64,000 nucleotides of DNA, taken from positions 6,964 to 70,963 of the forward strand of contig DHHQ01000007.1 of assembly GCA_002403375.1 (NCBI GenBank). The letters are read 5' to 3'. Below the pieces are notes generated by a model that ran no database searches, was not told the DNA's origin, and saw only the letters and a program-made list of their open reading frames with translations. The DNA comes from Thiobacillus denitrificans. GTDB lineage: Bacteria; Pseudomonadota; Gammaproteobacteria; Burkholderiales; Thiobacillaceae. The position numbers and the translations under genes were made by a program. Positions 35,103 through 44,031 of this stretch are shown here, piece after piece. Numbering within the stretch: the stretch's first letter is position 1; every line of letters starts with the position of its first letter.

Positions 35103-36341
35103 ATGAATGCTCACACTGCACGAGTTTTGCATGCCGGCCAGGTTGCGCAAAAGGTGAGCGCGTTTTACGAGCGCCATCCCTATCCGCCGCCGGTCGATGA
35201 TCTGGAACGCTACCGCAAGTTGTGGAATGACGCGCGGCGACGTGCCGATGTTCACTTGTTTTGGCCGGACGAAAACTATCGCGATGACCGGAGCATTCTA
35301 ATCGCAGGCTGCGGCACTTCTCAGGCTGCCAAGTACGCGCTGCGCTGGCCGCATGCACGCGTGACCGGGATCGATGTCAGCGCGACCAGCATCGAGAATA
35401 CTGCGATGCTCAAGCGCAAATACAACCTCGATAATCTTGACTTGCACCAACTGCCGCTGGAGTGCGCCACCGAGTTGGGGTGCAGTTTCGAACACGTGGT
35501 CAGCACCGGGGTGCTGCACCATTTGCCCGACCCGGATAAGGGCCTGCAGGCGCTGCACGATGTGCTCGCGCCGGATGGCGCCATGCACTTGATGGTCTAC
35601 GCGCCCTACGGTCGCGCCGGTGTGTACCTGTTGCAGGAGTACTGCCGCCGGCTCGGCATCGATACATCGTCGCAGGAAATCAGGGATCTCGCGGCCAGCC
35701 TCAGCGCGCTGCCGCCCGACCATCCGCTGGTTCCGCTGTTGCGCAACTCGCCGGATTTCCGCGACGAGGCTGCGTTGGCCGATGCACTGCTGCATCCACA
35801 GGACCGCGCCTACTCGGTGCCGCAGCTACTCGATTTCCTCGCCGCCGCTGGCCTCAACTTCGGACGTTGGATGCGGCAGGCGGCTTACCTGCCGCAGTGC
35901 GGCGCACTGGCGTCCACGCCGCATCAAGCTCTGCTCAACCGGCTGCCGCTGGCAGAGCAGTATGCTGCAGTGGAACTTTTTCGCGGCTCGATGTTGCGCC
36001 ACAGCGCCGTGGCGTACCGCAACGACCGGCCGAAGCATGATTCGATCAGATTCGATGGGGATGCGTGGCTTGGCTACGTGCCGATACGCCTGCCGGACAC
36101 CATCGTGGTGCAAGAGAAGCTGCCGCCGCGAGCCGCAGCCGTGCTGATCAACCGCAATCACAACTACACCGACTTGTATCTGCCCATCGACGCGCGGCAG
36201 AAAAAGCTGTTCGACGCGATCGACGGCAAACGTTCCATTGGCGAGATCGCCGCGGACAGCACGCTGCGCGATACCGCGCGCGTCTTGTTCGAGGGGCTGT
36301 GGTGGTATGACCAGGTGGTGTTCGACACATCGCGGTGCTGA
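35103..36341 (+). CDS. class I SAM-dependent methyltransferase with C-terminal winged-helix/PqqD-like tail
   Basis: This 412-aa protein has VSAFYERHPYPPPVDDLERY at the start, the SAM-binding motif ILIAGCGTSQAAKYALRWP near residue 65, the acidic strand VTGIDVSATSI, and VVSTGVLHHLPDPDKGLQAL. From about residue 345 the tail reads LPIDARQKKLFDAIDGKRSIGEIA and ARVLFEGLWWYDQVVF, like the small winged-helix fold of PqqD-type peptide-binding domains. The methyl acceptor is unknown. The ATG at 35103 is used; an upstream in-frame ATG at 35031 lies before the terminator hairpin. No separate regulon operator precedes it. Confidence 0.82.
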   Translation: MNAHTARVLHAGQVAQKVSAFYERHPYPPPVDDLERYRKLWNDARRRADVHLFWPDENYRDDRSILIAGCGTSQAAKYALRWPHARVTGIDVSATSIENTAMLKRKYNLDNLDLHQLPLECATELGCSFEHVVSTGVLHHLPDPDKGLQALHDVLAPDGAMHLMVYAPYGRAGVYLLQEYCRRLGIDTSSQEIRDLAASLSALPPDHPLVPLLRNSPDFRDEAALADALLHPQDRAYSVPQLLDFLAAAGLNFGRWMRQAAYLPQCGALASTPHQALLNRLPLAEQYAAVELFRGSMLRHSAVAYRNDRPKHDSIRFDGDAWLGYVPIRLPDTIVVQEKLPPRAAAVLINRNHNYTDLYLPIDARQKKLFDAIDGKRSIGEIAADSTLRDTARVLFEGLWWYDQVVFDTSRC

Positions 36342-36360
36342 TCAAGCTGGGCGATACCTA

Positions 36361-36404
36361 AGACCTAAGTCCAATAGCAATGGATGGCGTGGGGTTCCTA
36401 TACT
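36361..36404 (+). promoter_or_regulatory. regulon promoter d: operator plus -10
   Basis: AGACCTAAGTCCAAT (36361-36375) is followed by TATACT at 36399-36404. Spacing is 24 nt, one more than at the other ten sites, and this -10 is the closest to consensus. It leads into the 36508 and 37198 genes. Confidence 0.78.
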
Positions 36405-36507
36405 TACAGGTAGGTATGTGCCTTCAAATTTGTCCGGCAGCGCCTCGGCAGGCGCGTGTGTCTGGGCCGCCCCCAAAGTCCAAAGCGATTCAGCCAAAAG
36501 GAACCCC

Positions 36508-37134
36508 ATGAACCCTCCCACGACTTCGGCCCCCGCCCTCGTTCTCGCGCTGCTTCTGTCTGCCTGCGCCACGCAAGGAGATTCAGCCCAGACCGGCGCG
36601 TCTTCGCCACAACAGGCCGCACCGAATACGCAGGGCGACGCCGCGGCGACGGTGACCGTCAGCCAGGTGACCGCCACGGTGGAAGCCGTCGACCTGGCGA
36701 CCCGGTTGGTGACGCTTGCCCGCCCGGATGGCAAAAGCGTCGTCGTGCAGGCGGGCGCACAGGTCAGGAATCTGGCGCAGGTCAGGGTCGGCGACAAGGT
36801 GACGGTCGAATACTACGAAGGGCTTGCCGCGGAAATCGCGCCGCCCGGCGCGGCGCTCGATGAAGTGGAAGTGACCGGCGTCATGGCCAGGGCGCCGCTG
36901 GGTGAGCGCCCGGTCGGCGCAGTGGGCGAGGCGATCAGGGCAACGGTCGTCATCGAATATGTCGACACCCTGCGCAACGTGGTCCACTTCACGGGCCCGC
37001 TCGGCAAGACGCGCATCGTCAAGGTCGTGCAGCCGCAATTCAGGGCGATGCTGAAGACGCTGAAACCCGGCGACCAGGTCACCCTCACCTATTTCGAGGC
37101 CGTGGCCGTCAACGTCCGGCCGGCGAGCGACTGA
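36508..37134 (+). CDS. lipoprotein with two tandem beta repeats
   Basis: This 208-aa protein has a lipoprotein signal (ALVLALLLSAC, lipobox LSAC). After an Ala/Gln-rich linker there are two similar segments of about 55 residues. The first runs from ATVEAVDLATRLVTL to VRVGDKVTVEYYEGLAAEI. The second runs from ATVVIEYVDTLRNVVHF to LKPGDQVTLTYFEAVAVNV. Each has the form of a small OB/SH3-like barrel, so the protein probably arose by internal duplication. AAAAGGA precedes the ATG. Function is unknown; it is the first gene after promoter d. Confidence 0.75.
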   Translation: MNPPTTSAPALVLALLLSACATQGDSAQTGASSPQQAAPNTQGDAAATVTVSQVTATVEAVDLATRLVTLARPDGKSVVVQAGAQVRNLAQVRVGDKVTVEYYEGLAAEIAPPGAALDEVEVTGVMARAPLGERPVGAVGEAIRATVVIEYVDTLRNVVHFTGPLGKTRIVKVVQPQFRAMLKTLKPGDQVTLTYFEAVAVNVRPASD

Positions 37135-37197
37135 TGCCTGCCCCGCGGGCGATCGGGCCACTGCCGCATCGACTCATCTGATTTTCTGGATCCCCTC

Positions 37198-37677
37198 ATG
37201 AACACGATACGAAATCTGCTCGCCTGGAGCATGCTGGCCGTGATGGCCGGCTGCAGCAATGCGCCCGTGGCGGACGCCCCGCCCGCCGAGGTCGCGATCG
37301 CGCAGTCCTGGAGCGGCGACTATCCCGTTGCCGAACTGAAGCTTCTGCCGCAAGGACAGCAGCAGTCCGCAGCAGGCTACCTGGGCAGCGCCGCGGCATT
37401 CGCGTCGGTCTGGGCCGCCTTCCGGCCGGGCGAGACCGCCCCGGCGGTGAATTTCCGCAAGCAGCTGGTGGTCTTCCACCGCAATGTGGATTTCTACAAC
37501 CGCACCCGCATCGTCAGGGTCACGCTCAAGGACGGGGTGGCGGAGGTGCTGGCGGCCGAGACGATGTCGGCCCTCCCCGTCACGGACAAGGTGGCGATGG
37601 CGCTGGCGGTGATTCCGCGCGCTGGCGTGAAGGCGATCCAGGCCGGAACGGTGCGCATCCCCGTGCGTGCCGACTAG
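37198..37677 (+). CDS. small lipoprotein, unknown
   Basis: This 159-aa protein begins MNTIRNLLAWSMLAVMAGC, a lipoprotein signal with MAGC as lipobox. The mature domain shows LKLLPQGQQQSAAGYLGSAAAFASVWAAFRP and KQLVVFHRNVDFYNRTRIVRVTLKDG. I do not recognise the family. It follows the two-repeat lipoprotein by 63 nt and is presumably cotranscribed from promoter d. Confidence 0.68.
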   Translation: MNTIRNLLAWSMLAVMAGCSNAPVADAPPAEVAIAQSWSGDYPVAELKLLPQGQQQSAAGYLGSAAAFASVWAAFRPGETAPAVNFRKQLVVFHRNVDFYNRTRIVRVTLKDGVAEVLAAETMSALPVTDKVAMALAVIPRAGVKAIQAGTVRIPVRAD

Positions 37678-37716
37678 CGGAATGCCGGAAGGACGCCCGG
37701 CCATGCCGTCACGATA

Positions 37717-37759
37717 GGACCAAAGTCCAATTTTTCTTCGGCCCGGCACGACGTATCGT
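37717..37759 (+). promoter_or_regulatory. regulon promoter e: operator plus -10
   Basis: GGACCAAAGTCCAAT (37717-37731) is the consensus form of the element and is followed by TATCGT at 37754-37759, spacing 23. The same -10 hexamer occurs at promoter a. It leads the 37855-43191 series. Confidence 0.85.
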
Positions 37760-37854
37760 CATTCGAGTGGGTGAAGATTACCTGGCTTTCCGGATCACCC
37801 GCAGAGGTCCCGGGCAAATCGCCCGGACTGGACGCTCACACTCAGGAGATAGAA

Positions 37855-38508
37855 ATGAACAAGACAGTCAAACGGGTTTCCATGGGCGCATTGCTGGCGG
37901 CGTTCGCCCTGGCTTCAGCGGGCATCGCACGCGCGGAGAACTCCGGCTATCTCGGTGATTACGCCGCATTGAGGGAAGTCAAGGATGCCGCGGGCGACAC
38001 GGTGATGCGCTACGTGAACCCCGCGCTCAAGCCCGGCACGTATACGGCGGTCATGATCGACCCCACCCAGTACTACCCCGCCCCCACACCGAGCGAGCAG
38101 GTCAGTTCGCAAACGCTCACCGAGATCAGCAACTACCTGGACAAGGGGCTGCGCGACAAGCTTGGCGCCAAGCTCACGGTCGTGTCCGAGCCGGGGCCCG
38201 GCGTGCTCCGCATACGGCCCGCGATCACGGCGGTCGCCCCGAAGGCGGTCGGTCTGAAACCCTACCAGGTCATTCCCGTCGCATTCGTGGTGTCGTCGGT
38301 GAAGGGACGCGGCAAGGAGGCCAGCATCCAGGTCGAGGTCGACGCGGTGGACAGCGTGACCGGCGAACGCATGGGGGCCTCGGTGCGCAAAGGGGTGGGC
38401 GCCAAGCTGGCGAGCGACAAGGCCGCGCTGACGCTGGCCGACGTGCAGCCCCTGCTGGACAAGTGGATCGACACCGGTTCGTCGTTCGTCGCCGAGCAGA
38501 TGAAGTAA
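37855..38508 (+). CDS. DUF3313-family exported protein, copy 1
   Basis: This 217-aa protein has a signal peptide (residues 1-24, ending AGIARA). It also has the DUF3313 layout: SGYLGDYAALREVKDAAGDTVMRYVNPALKPGTYTAVMIDPTQYYP, then LTEISNYLDKGLRDKL, VLRIRPAITAVAP and IQVEVDAVDSVTGERM. Members are exported proteins of unknown role. A second DUF3313 protein lies at 48313-49128. CAGGAGATAGAA precedes the ATG at 37855, and the frame upstream is non-coding leader. Confidence 0.82.
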   Translation: MNKTVKRVSMGALLAAFALASAGIARAENSGYLGDYAALREVKDAAGDTVMRYVNPALKPGTYTAVMIDPTQYYPAPTPSEQVSSQTLTEISNYLDKGLRDKLGAKLTVVSEPGPGVLRIRPAITAVAPKAVGLKPYQVIPVAFVVSSVKGRGKEASIQVEVDAVDSVTGERMGASVRKGVGAKLASDKAALTLADVQPLLDKWIDTGSSFVAEQMK

Positions 38509-38515
38509 CCCCCTC

Positions 38516-39544
38516 ATGGCCAGCCCCGTGAAACTGCTTGGCCATCTGCTCATATGGGGCGTTCTGCTGGCTGCCGCAGCATGGGGCAGCGCGGCCTTGT
38601 GGTTCGACGGTCCCGCTTCGCGGCCGCTGGCTGGCCTGTTCGTGGGGGCGTACGCCCTCGCCACCCTCGCCACCCTGTTCACGCTGCGGCCCATGCGCCG
38701 GGCCTATGCCGGCGCCCTCATCCTGTTCGCGCTGCTGCTCGGCTGGTGGCTCGGCATCGCGCCGAGCAACCACCGCGACTGGCAGCCGGAGGTCGCACGA
38801 CTGGCCTACGCCGACATCGACGGCGACCGGGTGACGGTCCACAACATCCGCAATTTCGACTACCGCAGCGAGACCGACTTCACGCCCGCCTGGTACGACA
38901 AGACCTTCGACGTCGGCAAGCTCGAGTCGGTCGACCTCGTCGCGGTGTACTGGATGGGACCGGCCATCGCCCACACCATCCTGAGCTTCGGTTTCGAAGG
39001 CGGCGACCACCTCGCCTTCTCCATCGAGACGCGCAAGGAGACGGGCGAGGCGTATTCCACGGTCAAGGGATTCTTCAGGCAGTACGAGCTCTACTACGTG
39101 GTGGCCGACGAGCGTGACGTCATCCGCGTGCGCAGCAACTACCGCAAGGACCCGCCCGAGGACGTCTACGTCTACCGCCTGCAGGGCTCCATCGAGAACG
39201 GCCGCCGGCTGTTTCTCGAATACATCCAGCGGATCAACCGCCTGAAGGAAGAGCCCGAGTTCTACAACACGCTGACCGACAACTGCACCACCGGCATCTG
39301 GATGAACACGCGGGTCAACCCCGGCCACCCGCCGCTGTCGTGGAAGATCCTGGCCAGCGGCTACGTGCCGCAATACCTGCACGAGGCCGGCAGGCTCGCG
39401 CCCGGTACGTCGTTCGACGCACTGCAGCGCGGGGCGCACATCAATGCGCGCGCACAGGCGGCGGACCAGGCCGCGGATTTCTCGCGGCGCATCCGCATCG
39501 GGATACCCGGCATCGATGCCCACGCAGGACAGCCGGATGAGTGA
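38516..39544 (+). CDS. DUF4105 membrane protein
   Basis: This 342-aa protein has three N-terminal membrane segments (LLGHLLIWGVLLAAAAWGSAAL, PLAGLFVGAYALATLATLF, GALILFALLLGWWLGIA) and a periplasmic DUF4105 domain: NIRNFDYRSETDFTPAWYDKTFDV, HTILSFGFEGGDHLAFSIETRKE and LTDNCTTGIWMNTR. The conserved Asn-Cys with an upstream His suggests a thiol-hydrolase-like site, but activity is unproven. It starts 7 nt after the DUF3313 gene, in the promoter-e operon. Confidence 0.8.
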   Translation: MASPVKLLGHLLIWGVLLAAAAWGSAALWFDGPASRPLAGLFVGAYALATLATLFTLRPMRRAYAGALILFALLLGWWLGIAPSNHRDWQPEVARLAYADIDGDRVTVHNIRNFDYRSETDFTPAWYDKTFDVGKLESVDLVAVYWMGPAIAHTILSFGFEGGDHLAFSIETRKETGEAYSTVKGFFRQYELYYVVADERDVIRVRSNYRKDPPEDVYVYRLQGSIENGRRLFLEYIQRINRLKEEPEFYNTLTDNCTTGIWMNTRVNPGHPPLSWKILASGYVPQYLHEAGRLAPGTSFDALQRGAHINARAQAADQAADFSRRIRIGIPGIDAHAGQPDE

Positions 39545-39649
39545 GCGCAGCGTGCAATCGATGAAACCCGCCCCCCCGTCGCGCATCGATCATCTTGCGG
39601 GGCGATCCTTCACGCGGCACGCTATATCAAAAACCAGCGGAGGCCGGAC

Positions 39650-41896
39650 GTGAACGCAACCCCATACAGAACCCACATGCGCGGGCCGGTCCTGTCGGCA
39701 CTGGTCGTCATGGCGTCGATGCTCGCGCTCGCCGCCCCCGCCTCGGCCCAGGCCGCGCCCGAACCGCAAGCCGCCCGCCCCAAGATCGGCCTGGTGCTGG
39801 CGGGCGGCGGCGCCAAGGGCGCGGCGCACGTCGGCGTGCTCAAGGTGCTCGAGGAAATGAACATCCCCGTCGACTACGTCGCGGGCACCAGCATGGGGTC
39901 GATCATCGGCGGCCTCTATGCCTCCGGCATGCGTCCGCAGGAGATCGAGCGCGAAATCCAGAGCATCGATTGGCGGGATGTGTTCAAGGACGAGCCGAAT
40001 CGGGAAGACCGCTCGTTCCGCCGCAAGCAGGACGACGCGCTGTATGTCTTCAAGGTCAAGCCCGGCTTCAACGAAGGCAAGATCGAAATGCCGCTGGCCT
40101 ACGTCCATGGCCAGAAGTTCGACCTGCAGCTGAACCGCCTGACCGCGCGGGTGAGCCAGGTGAAGGATTTCGACCAGCTGCCCATCCCTTTTCGCGCCGT
40201 CGCGACCGACCTGGAAACCGGCAGGGAAGTGGTCCTCAAATCCGGCAACCTCGCCCGCTCGCTGCGCGCGAGCATGGCCGTGCCGGGCGCCTTCGACCCG
40301 GTCGACATCGACGGCAAGCTGCTGGTCGATGGCGGCATCAGCAACAACGTTCCGGTCAGCGTGGCGCGCGCGATGGGCGCCGACATCGTGATCGTGTCGG
40401 ACCTGGGCAGCGAAATGCTCACGCGCGACCAGATCACCTCGGCGCTGAGCGTGGCGGGACAGATGGTCAACTTCCTGTTCGCGCTCAACTCCCAGGAACA
40501 ACTCAAGAGCCTGGGGCCTGACGACGTCCTCATCACGTCCCGGCTCGGCGATATCGGCGCCGGAAGCTTCGGCCGCATCAACGAGGCCATGCCGATCGGC
40601 GAGCAAGCCGCGCGGCAGGCGGCGGAGTCGCTGCGCCGCTATTCGCTCAGCGAGGCCGATTACGACCGTTACCTGGCCTCCCGCGGGAAACCCGGGGCCG
40701 AAGGCGGTGCCGATGCGGTGGCGTTCGTCCGCATCCAGAACCAGTCCAAGGTCAGCGACGCAGTCATCGCCAGCCATCTCTCCGCCAAGCCGGGCGAGCC
40801 GCTGGACGTCGCCCAGCTGGAACGCGACATCCAGCAGATCTACGGCCTGGAAATCTTCGAATCGGTGCGCTACGAACTGGTCGAGGAAGACGGCCAGACC
40901 GGGGTCGTCGTCCAGGTCAAGGAGAAGCCTTGGGGGCCGGGCTATCTGCAGACCGGCCTGATCACGTCCAGCAATTTCGAAGGCGATGCGCCCTTCCGGC
41001 TGGGCCTGACCTACACCATGACGCAGATCAACCCGCTCAACGGAGAGCTGCGCATCGGCGGCCAGATCGGCGACGAGCCGGCGCTGTTCGGCGAGATCTT
41101 CCAGCCCCTCGACCCCGCTGCGCGCTATTTCGCTTCGGGCAGGCTCGGCTATGTGACCCGGAACATCAACCTGTTCGACGACGCCGGCAACAACATCGCC
41201 CAGGCCCGCGCGCGCGGATTTGCGCTGGAACTCGGTGCGGGCCGGCAATTCGGCACCTGGGGCGAAGCGCGGCTCGGCTATCGCCGCGAGATTGGCGAAA
41301 TCGACATCGGCATCGGCGCGCCGGCACCGAGCCAGGACTACGATACCGGCTTGCTTTTCGTGCGCCTGACCGACGACAAGCTGGACAGCGTGTATTTCCC
41401 GACCAAAGGCCATGCCGGCAAACTGGAATGGCGCATGTCGCGCGAAGACTTCGGCGCCGACACCGACTTCGACCAGGCAACGCTTGGCTACAACCACGCG
41501 TTCAGCTGGGGACGCAACACCCTGTTCGGCGGCCTGTTTATGGAGCTCACGCCGGACGAGGACGCCCCCATCCAGAGCCTCTATCGCCTCGGTGGCTTCC
41601 TCAAGCTGTCGGGCCTGTCGCAGGACGAGCTGACCGGCCAGCAGGCCGGCCTGGCGCGGCTGGTCTACCTGCGGCGCATCAACGACATCCAGTTCTTGAA
41701 GGCCTATGCGGGCGCAAGCCTGGAAGCGGGCAAGGTCTGGCAGGATTCGGGCGACCTCTTCGACGACCCGCTGTTCGCAGGCAGCGCCTTCATCGGTGCG
41801 GACACCCCCATCGGCCCGGTCTATCTCGGCTACGGGCACAGCGAAGGCGGCAACGACAGCCTCTACCTGTTCCTCGGCCCGCTGTTCAGCTTCTAG
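39650..41896 (+). CDS. patatin-like phospholipase fused to POTRA and Omp85-type barrel (PlpD-like)
   Basis: This 748-aa protein begins with a signal peptide ending near residue 30 (ALAAPASAQA). A patatin domain follows: oxyanion loop LAGGGAKGAAHVGVLKVLEE, nucleophile AGTSMGS (GxSxG) and the Asp of LLVDGGISNN. Residues about 350-430 form a POTRA-like module (LDVAQLERDIQQIYGLEIFESVRYELVEE), and the remainder is a 16-strand-type barrel ending YLFLGPLFSF. This is the type Vd layout of PlpD, in which the passenger is a phospholipase A1. It likely acts on membrane phospholipids. It lies 105 nt after the DUF4105 gene. Confidence 0.9.
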   Translation: MNATPYRTHMRGPVLSALVVMASMLALAAPASAQAAPEPQAARPKIGLVLAGGGAKGAAHVGVLKVLEEMNIPVDYVAGTSMGSIIGGLYASGMRPQEIEREIQSIDWRDVFKDEPNREDRSFRRKQDDALYVFKVKPGFNEGKIEMPLAYVHGQKFDLQLNRLTARVSQVKDFDQLPIPFRAVATDLETGREVVLKSGNLARSLRASMAVPGAFDPVDIDGKLLVDGGISNNVPVSVARAMGADIVIVSDLGSEMLTRDQITSALSVAGQMVNFLFALNSQEQLKSLGPDDVLITSRLGDIGAGSFGRINEAMPIGEQAARQAAESLRRYSLSEADYDRYLASRGKPGAEGGADAVAFVRIQNQSKVSDAVIASHLSAKPGEPLDVAQLERDIQQIYGLEIFESVRYELVEEDGQTGVVVQVKEKPWGPGYLQTGLITSSNFEGDAPFRLGLTYTMTQINPLNGELRIGGQIGDEPALFGEIFQPLDPAARYFASGRLGYVTRNINLFDDAGNNIAQARARGFALELGAGRQFGTWGEARLGYRREIGEIDIGIGAPAPSQDYDTGLLFVRLTDDKLDSVYFPTKGHAGKLEWRMSREDFGADTDFDQATLGYNHAFSWGRNTLFGGLFMELTPDEDAPIQSLYRLGGFLKLSGLSQDELTGQQAGLARLVYLRRINDIQFLKAYAGASLEAGKVWQDSGDLFDDPLFAGSAFIGADTPIGPVYLGYGHSEGGNDSLYLFLGPLFSF

Positions 41897-42021
41897 GGCG
41901 GCTGAAAGGGCGTGAGACGCGCTGGGCGACCAATGCCGATGGGCGGTCCGGCGAGGCCGCAAGAATGCGGCATGCGCGGCGCCGGGAAAACCCTGTCCGT
42001 CCATCGCGCCCGTCAGCCGGC

Positions 42022-43191
42022 ATGCCCAGCGTGATGCGCCCGATTCGAATCCATGCGACGGCGGGCGAGCGACCGCTGCGCGCGCTGGTTGTCGCCTTGC
42101 TGCTGGCGCTGGCGGGATGCGCCACACCCGTGCGTCCGCCCGATCGTCCGCCAGTAGTCCTGGCCCCGCCGGTTCCTGTCCCGGAGAGCACGTGGTGGCA
42201 GGTCGATGGCGACATCCGCACGGCGTCGCTGGCCGCGAAAGCGTCTGCCCGGGACAACGCCCGCGACGCCATGGCGAACTGGAAGCGCCGCATCCAGACG
42301 CGCACCGAGACCGATTTCATCCCCTGGTTCACCGACTTCTGGACCCAGCAGTGGCTGGCCATGAAAGTGGCCTGGTACAAGCTGAGCGCCGAAGAGGGGA
42401 CCGATCCGACCGTGCAACAACTGTCCGCGTATTTGCAGGCGCAATACCACGATCGCGTGCTGGAGCCCGTCGCCAGGGAAATCGATCCCGACGTTGTCAG
42501 GACCCAGGCGACGCAGCACTACCTTCGACGCCTCGGCGCGCAGCTTCAGGAAATCCCGCGGCGCTACGGCGTGCCTGTCGACCAGTTCGACCGCAGGATC
42601 CAGGACATCCCCGCGATTGCGCTGGCGTCCCAGCCTGCCCAGACCGCTTCGCTCTACGCGGTTCTCCACGCCGAGCCGATCACCAGGCTGCCCGCCTATG
42701 CGGCCCTGAGCACCCGGATCCGCAAGGACTCTGACACGACGGGAAAAGCGCCATCCGACGCCAGGATATCGCCCGTGGCGAAACGGGCCAGCGAAATACT
42801 GGTCGACCGGCTCGTCACCGGCGGTGGGGCGGGCGCGGCCGCAGCGGCGGTCGGCGGCGGCGCAGGCGCGATCATTTCATTCGGCGCGGCCGGTTATGGC
42901 GCGATCGCGCACGAGAAGGCGCGGCCGAAAATGGAAGCCCGGCTGCGGGAAAGCCTGGGCCTGGCGCTGGACGACATGTGGCAGGACCTGGTGGACGACC
43001 CCGCCACCGGGGTGATGGCCGAGGTCTACCACCTGGCCGGGCAGATCGAAGGGAGCCTCGCCAAAACCGAGACCCATCCGGCGCCATTCGAACCGGCGCC
43101 GCAAGGCATCCCGCTGCCAGACGCCCTTCCCCTCGAGAACGAAAAAATCGATGACGAAGGGCTGTCCGCCAAGGGGCGATCCGACAAATGA
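42022..43191 (+). CDS. lipoprotein of unknown function
   Basis: This 389-aa protein carries a lipoprotein signal ending LRALVVALLLALAGC. The mature part has WWQVDGDIRTASLAAKASARDNARDAMANWKRRIQTRTETDFIPWFTDFWTQQW, and a Gly/Ala-rich hydrophobic stretch (about residues 270-300, GGGAGAAAAAVGGGAGAIISFGAAG) that could insert in a membrane. ATGs at 42022 and 42034 are both possible; neither has a strong ribosome site. It is the last rightward gene of the promoter-e series, convergent with the 43210 gene. Confidence 0.7.
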   Translation: MPSVMRPIRIHATAGERPLRALVVALLLALAGCATPVRPPDRPPVVLAPPVPVPESTWWQVDGDIRTASLAAKASARDNARDAMANWKRRIQTRTETDFIPWFTDFWTQQWLAMKVAWYKLSAEEGTDPTVQQLSAYLQAQYHDRVLEPVAREIDPDVVRTQATQHYLRRLGAQLQEIPRRYGVPVDQFDRRIQDIPAIALASQPAQTASLYAVLHAEPITRLPAYAALSTRIRKDSDTTGKAPSDARISPVAKRASEILVDRLVTGGGAGAAAAAVGGGAGAIISFGAAGYGAIAHEKARPKMEARLRESLGLALDDMWQDLVDDPATGVMAEVYHLAGQIEGSLAKTETHPAPFEPAPQGIPLPDALPLENEKIDDEGLSAKGRSDK

Positions 43192-43209
43192 ACCGACTGC
43201 GGCCCGGAC

Positions 43210-43608
43210 CTACTTCTCACAGCGCCGCAGCGGCACCCCATCCAGGGGAAAACGCTGCTTCAGGCTGTCTTCCTTCAGGTCGAGCTTGGTTACGCCCGGC
43301 ACCTTGTCGGCATTCAGGCGCACGATGAAAGGCGAGGGCCGCGCCGTGCCGAACTCGGGGATCAGCCAGATCTCGATGCCGTCCGACTTCGCGCCACCGA
43401 CGCACGAGTGGCAGACGTCGATGTCCTGGTAAGTCCGCGTCTCGGTTCCGTTCTTCAGCACCAGCCGATCGCGCGCGACGACCAGCCCCAGCTGCGCGTC
43501 GCAGCCTTGCGCCTGAGGCACCCAGTAACCACGGAATGCCATCGGCACCTCGTCGCTTACAGGAGACGACGCACAACTTGCGAGCAGCAGGCTTGCCATC
43601 CAGCGCAT
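43210..43608 (-). CDS. small lipoprotein with paired cysteines
   Basis: This 132-aa protein starts MRWMASLLLASC, a short lipoprotein signal with LASC lipobox. The mature part has WVPQAQGCDAQLGLVV, IDVCHSCVGGAKSDGIEIWLIPEFG and a Cys near the end, so disulfides are likely in the periplasm. I do not know the family. It is the last gene of the leftward promoter-f unit, convergent with the lipoprotein at 42022. Confidence 0.68.
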   Translation of the reverse strand: MRWMASLLLASCASSPVSDEVPMAFRGYWVPQAQGCDAQLGLVVARDRLVLKNGTETRTYQDIDVCHSCVGGAKSDGIEIWLIPEFGTARPSPFIVRLNADKVPGVTKLDLKEDSLKQRFPLDGVPLRRCEK

Positions 43609-43710
43609 GCTTGGGTCATCCCCCGACCAGGCCCAAAAGAATCACCGCGCGTCGGCCAACGTGGCCGGACGCTCCACCGCGGCACCCGCACGGGTGGCCG
43701 CGGCGTGCGG

Positions 43711-44031
43711 TCAGTTCACATTGACGACCACGTACTGGTTGCCATAGGGCTGATAGTAGGTGCCGCCGCACATGTGCAGGCTGGTGCCCTCGATCACGAC
43801 GACCGTGCAGGCGGGCGGCAAGGTGGCGACGTAAATGGTCGTCACATAAATCATGCGCCGCGTGGTGCGCCGGGCGACGCCGGCGTAGCTGACGGGCGTC
43901 GCAGGACGGCCGACGATGGCATGCGCCTCCTTGACCACTGACAGCCCCGCGAAGCCGCTTCCCGGCTGGTAATCCGCAAAGGCCAGAACCAGCCCGAGCG
44001 CCAGCATTGCAAGTGTCGACTGTTTCATCAT
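43711..44031 (-). CDS. small exported protein, unknown
   Basis: This 106-aa protein has an N-terminal signal-like stretch (STLAMLALGLVLAF) and a short mature domain with AHAIVGRPATPVSYAGVARRTTRRMIYVTTIYVATLPPAC and CGGTYYQPYGNQYVVVNVN. Two cysteines may pair. Its start overlaps the stop of the upstream DUF2092 gene (ATGATGA), so the two are translationally coupled. Confidence 0.72.
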   Translation of the reverse strand: MMKQSTLAMLALGLVLAFADYQPGSGFAGLSVVKEAHAIVGRPATPVSYAGVARRTTRRMIYVTTIYVATLPPACTVVVIEGTSLHMCGGTYYQPYGNQYVVVNVN

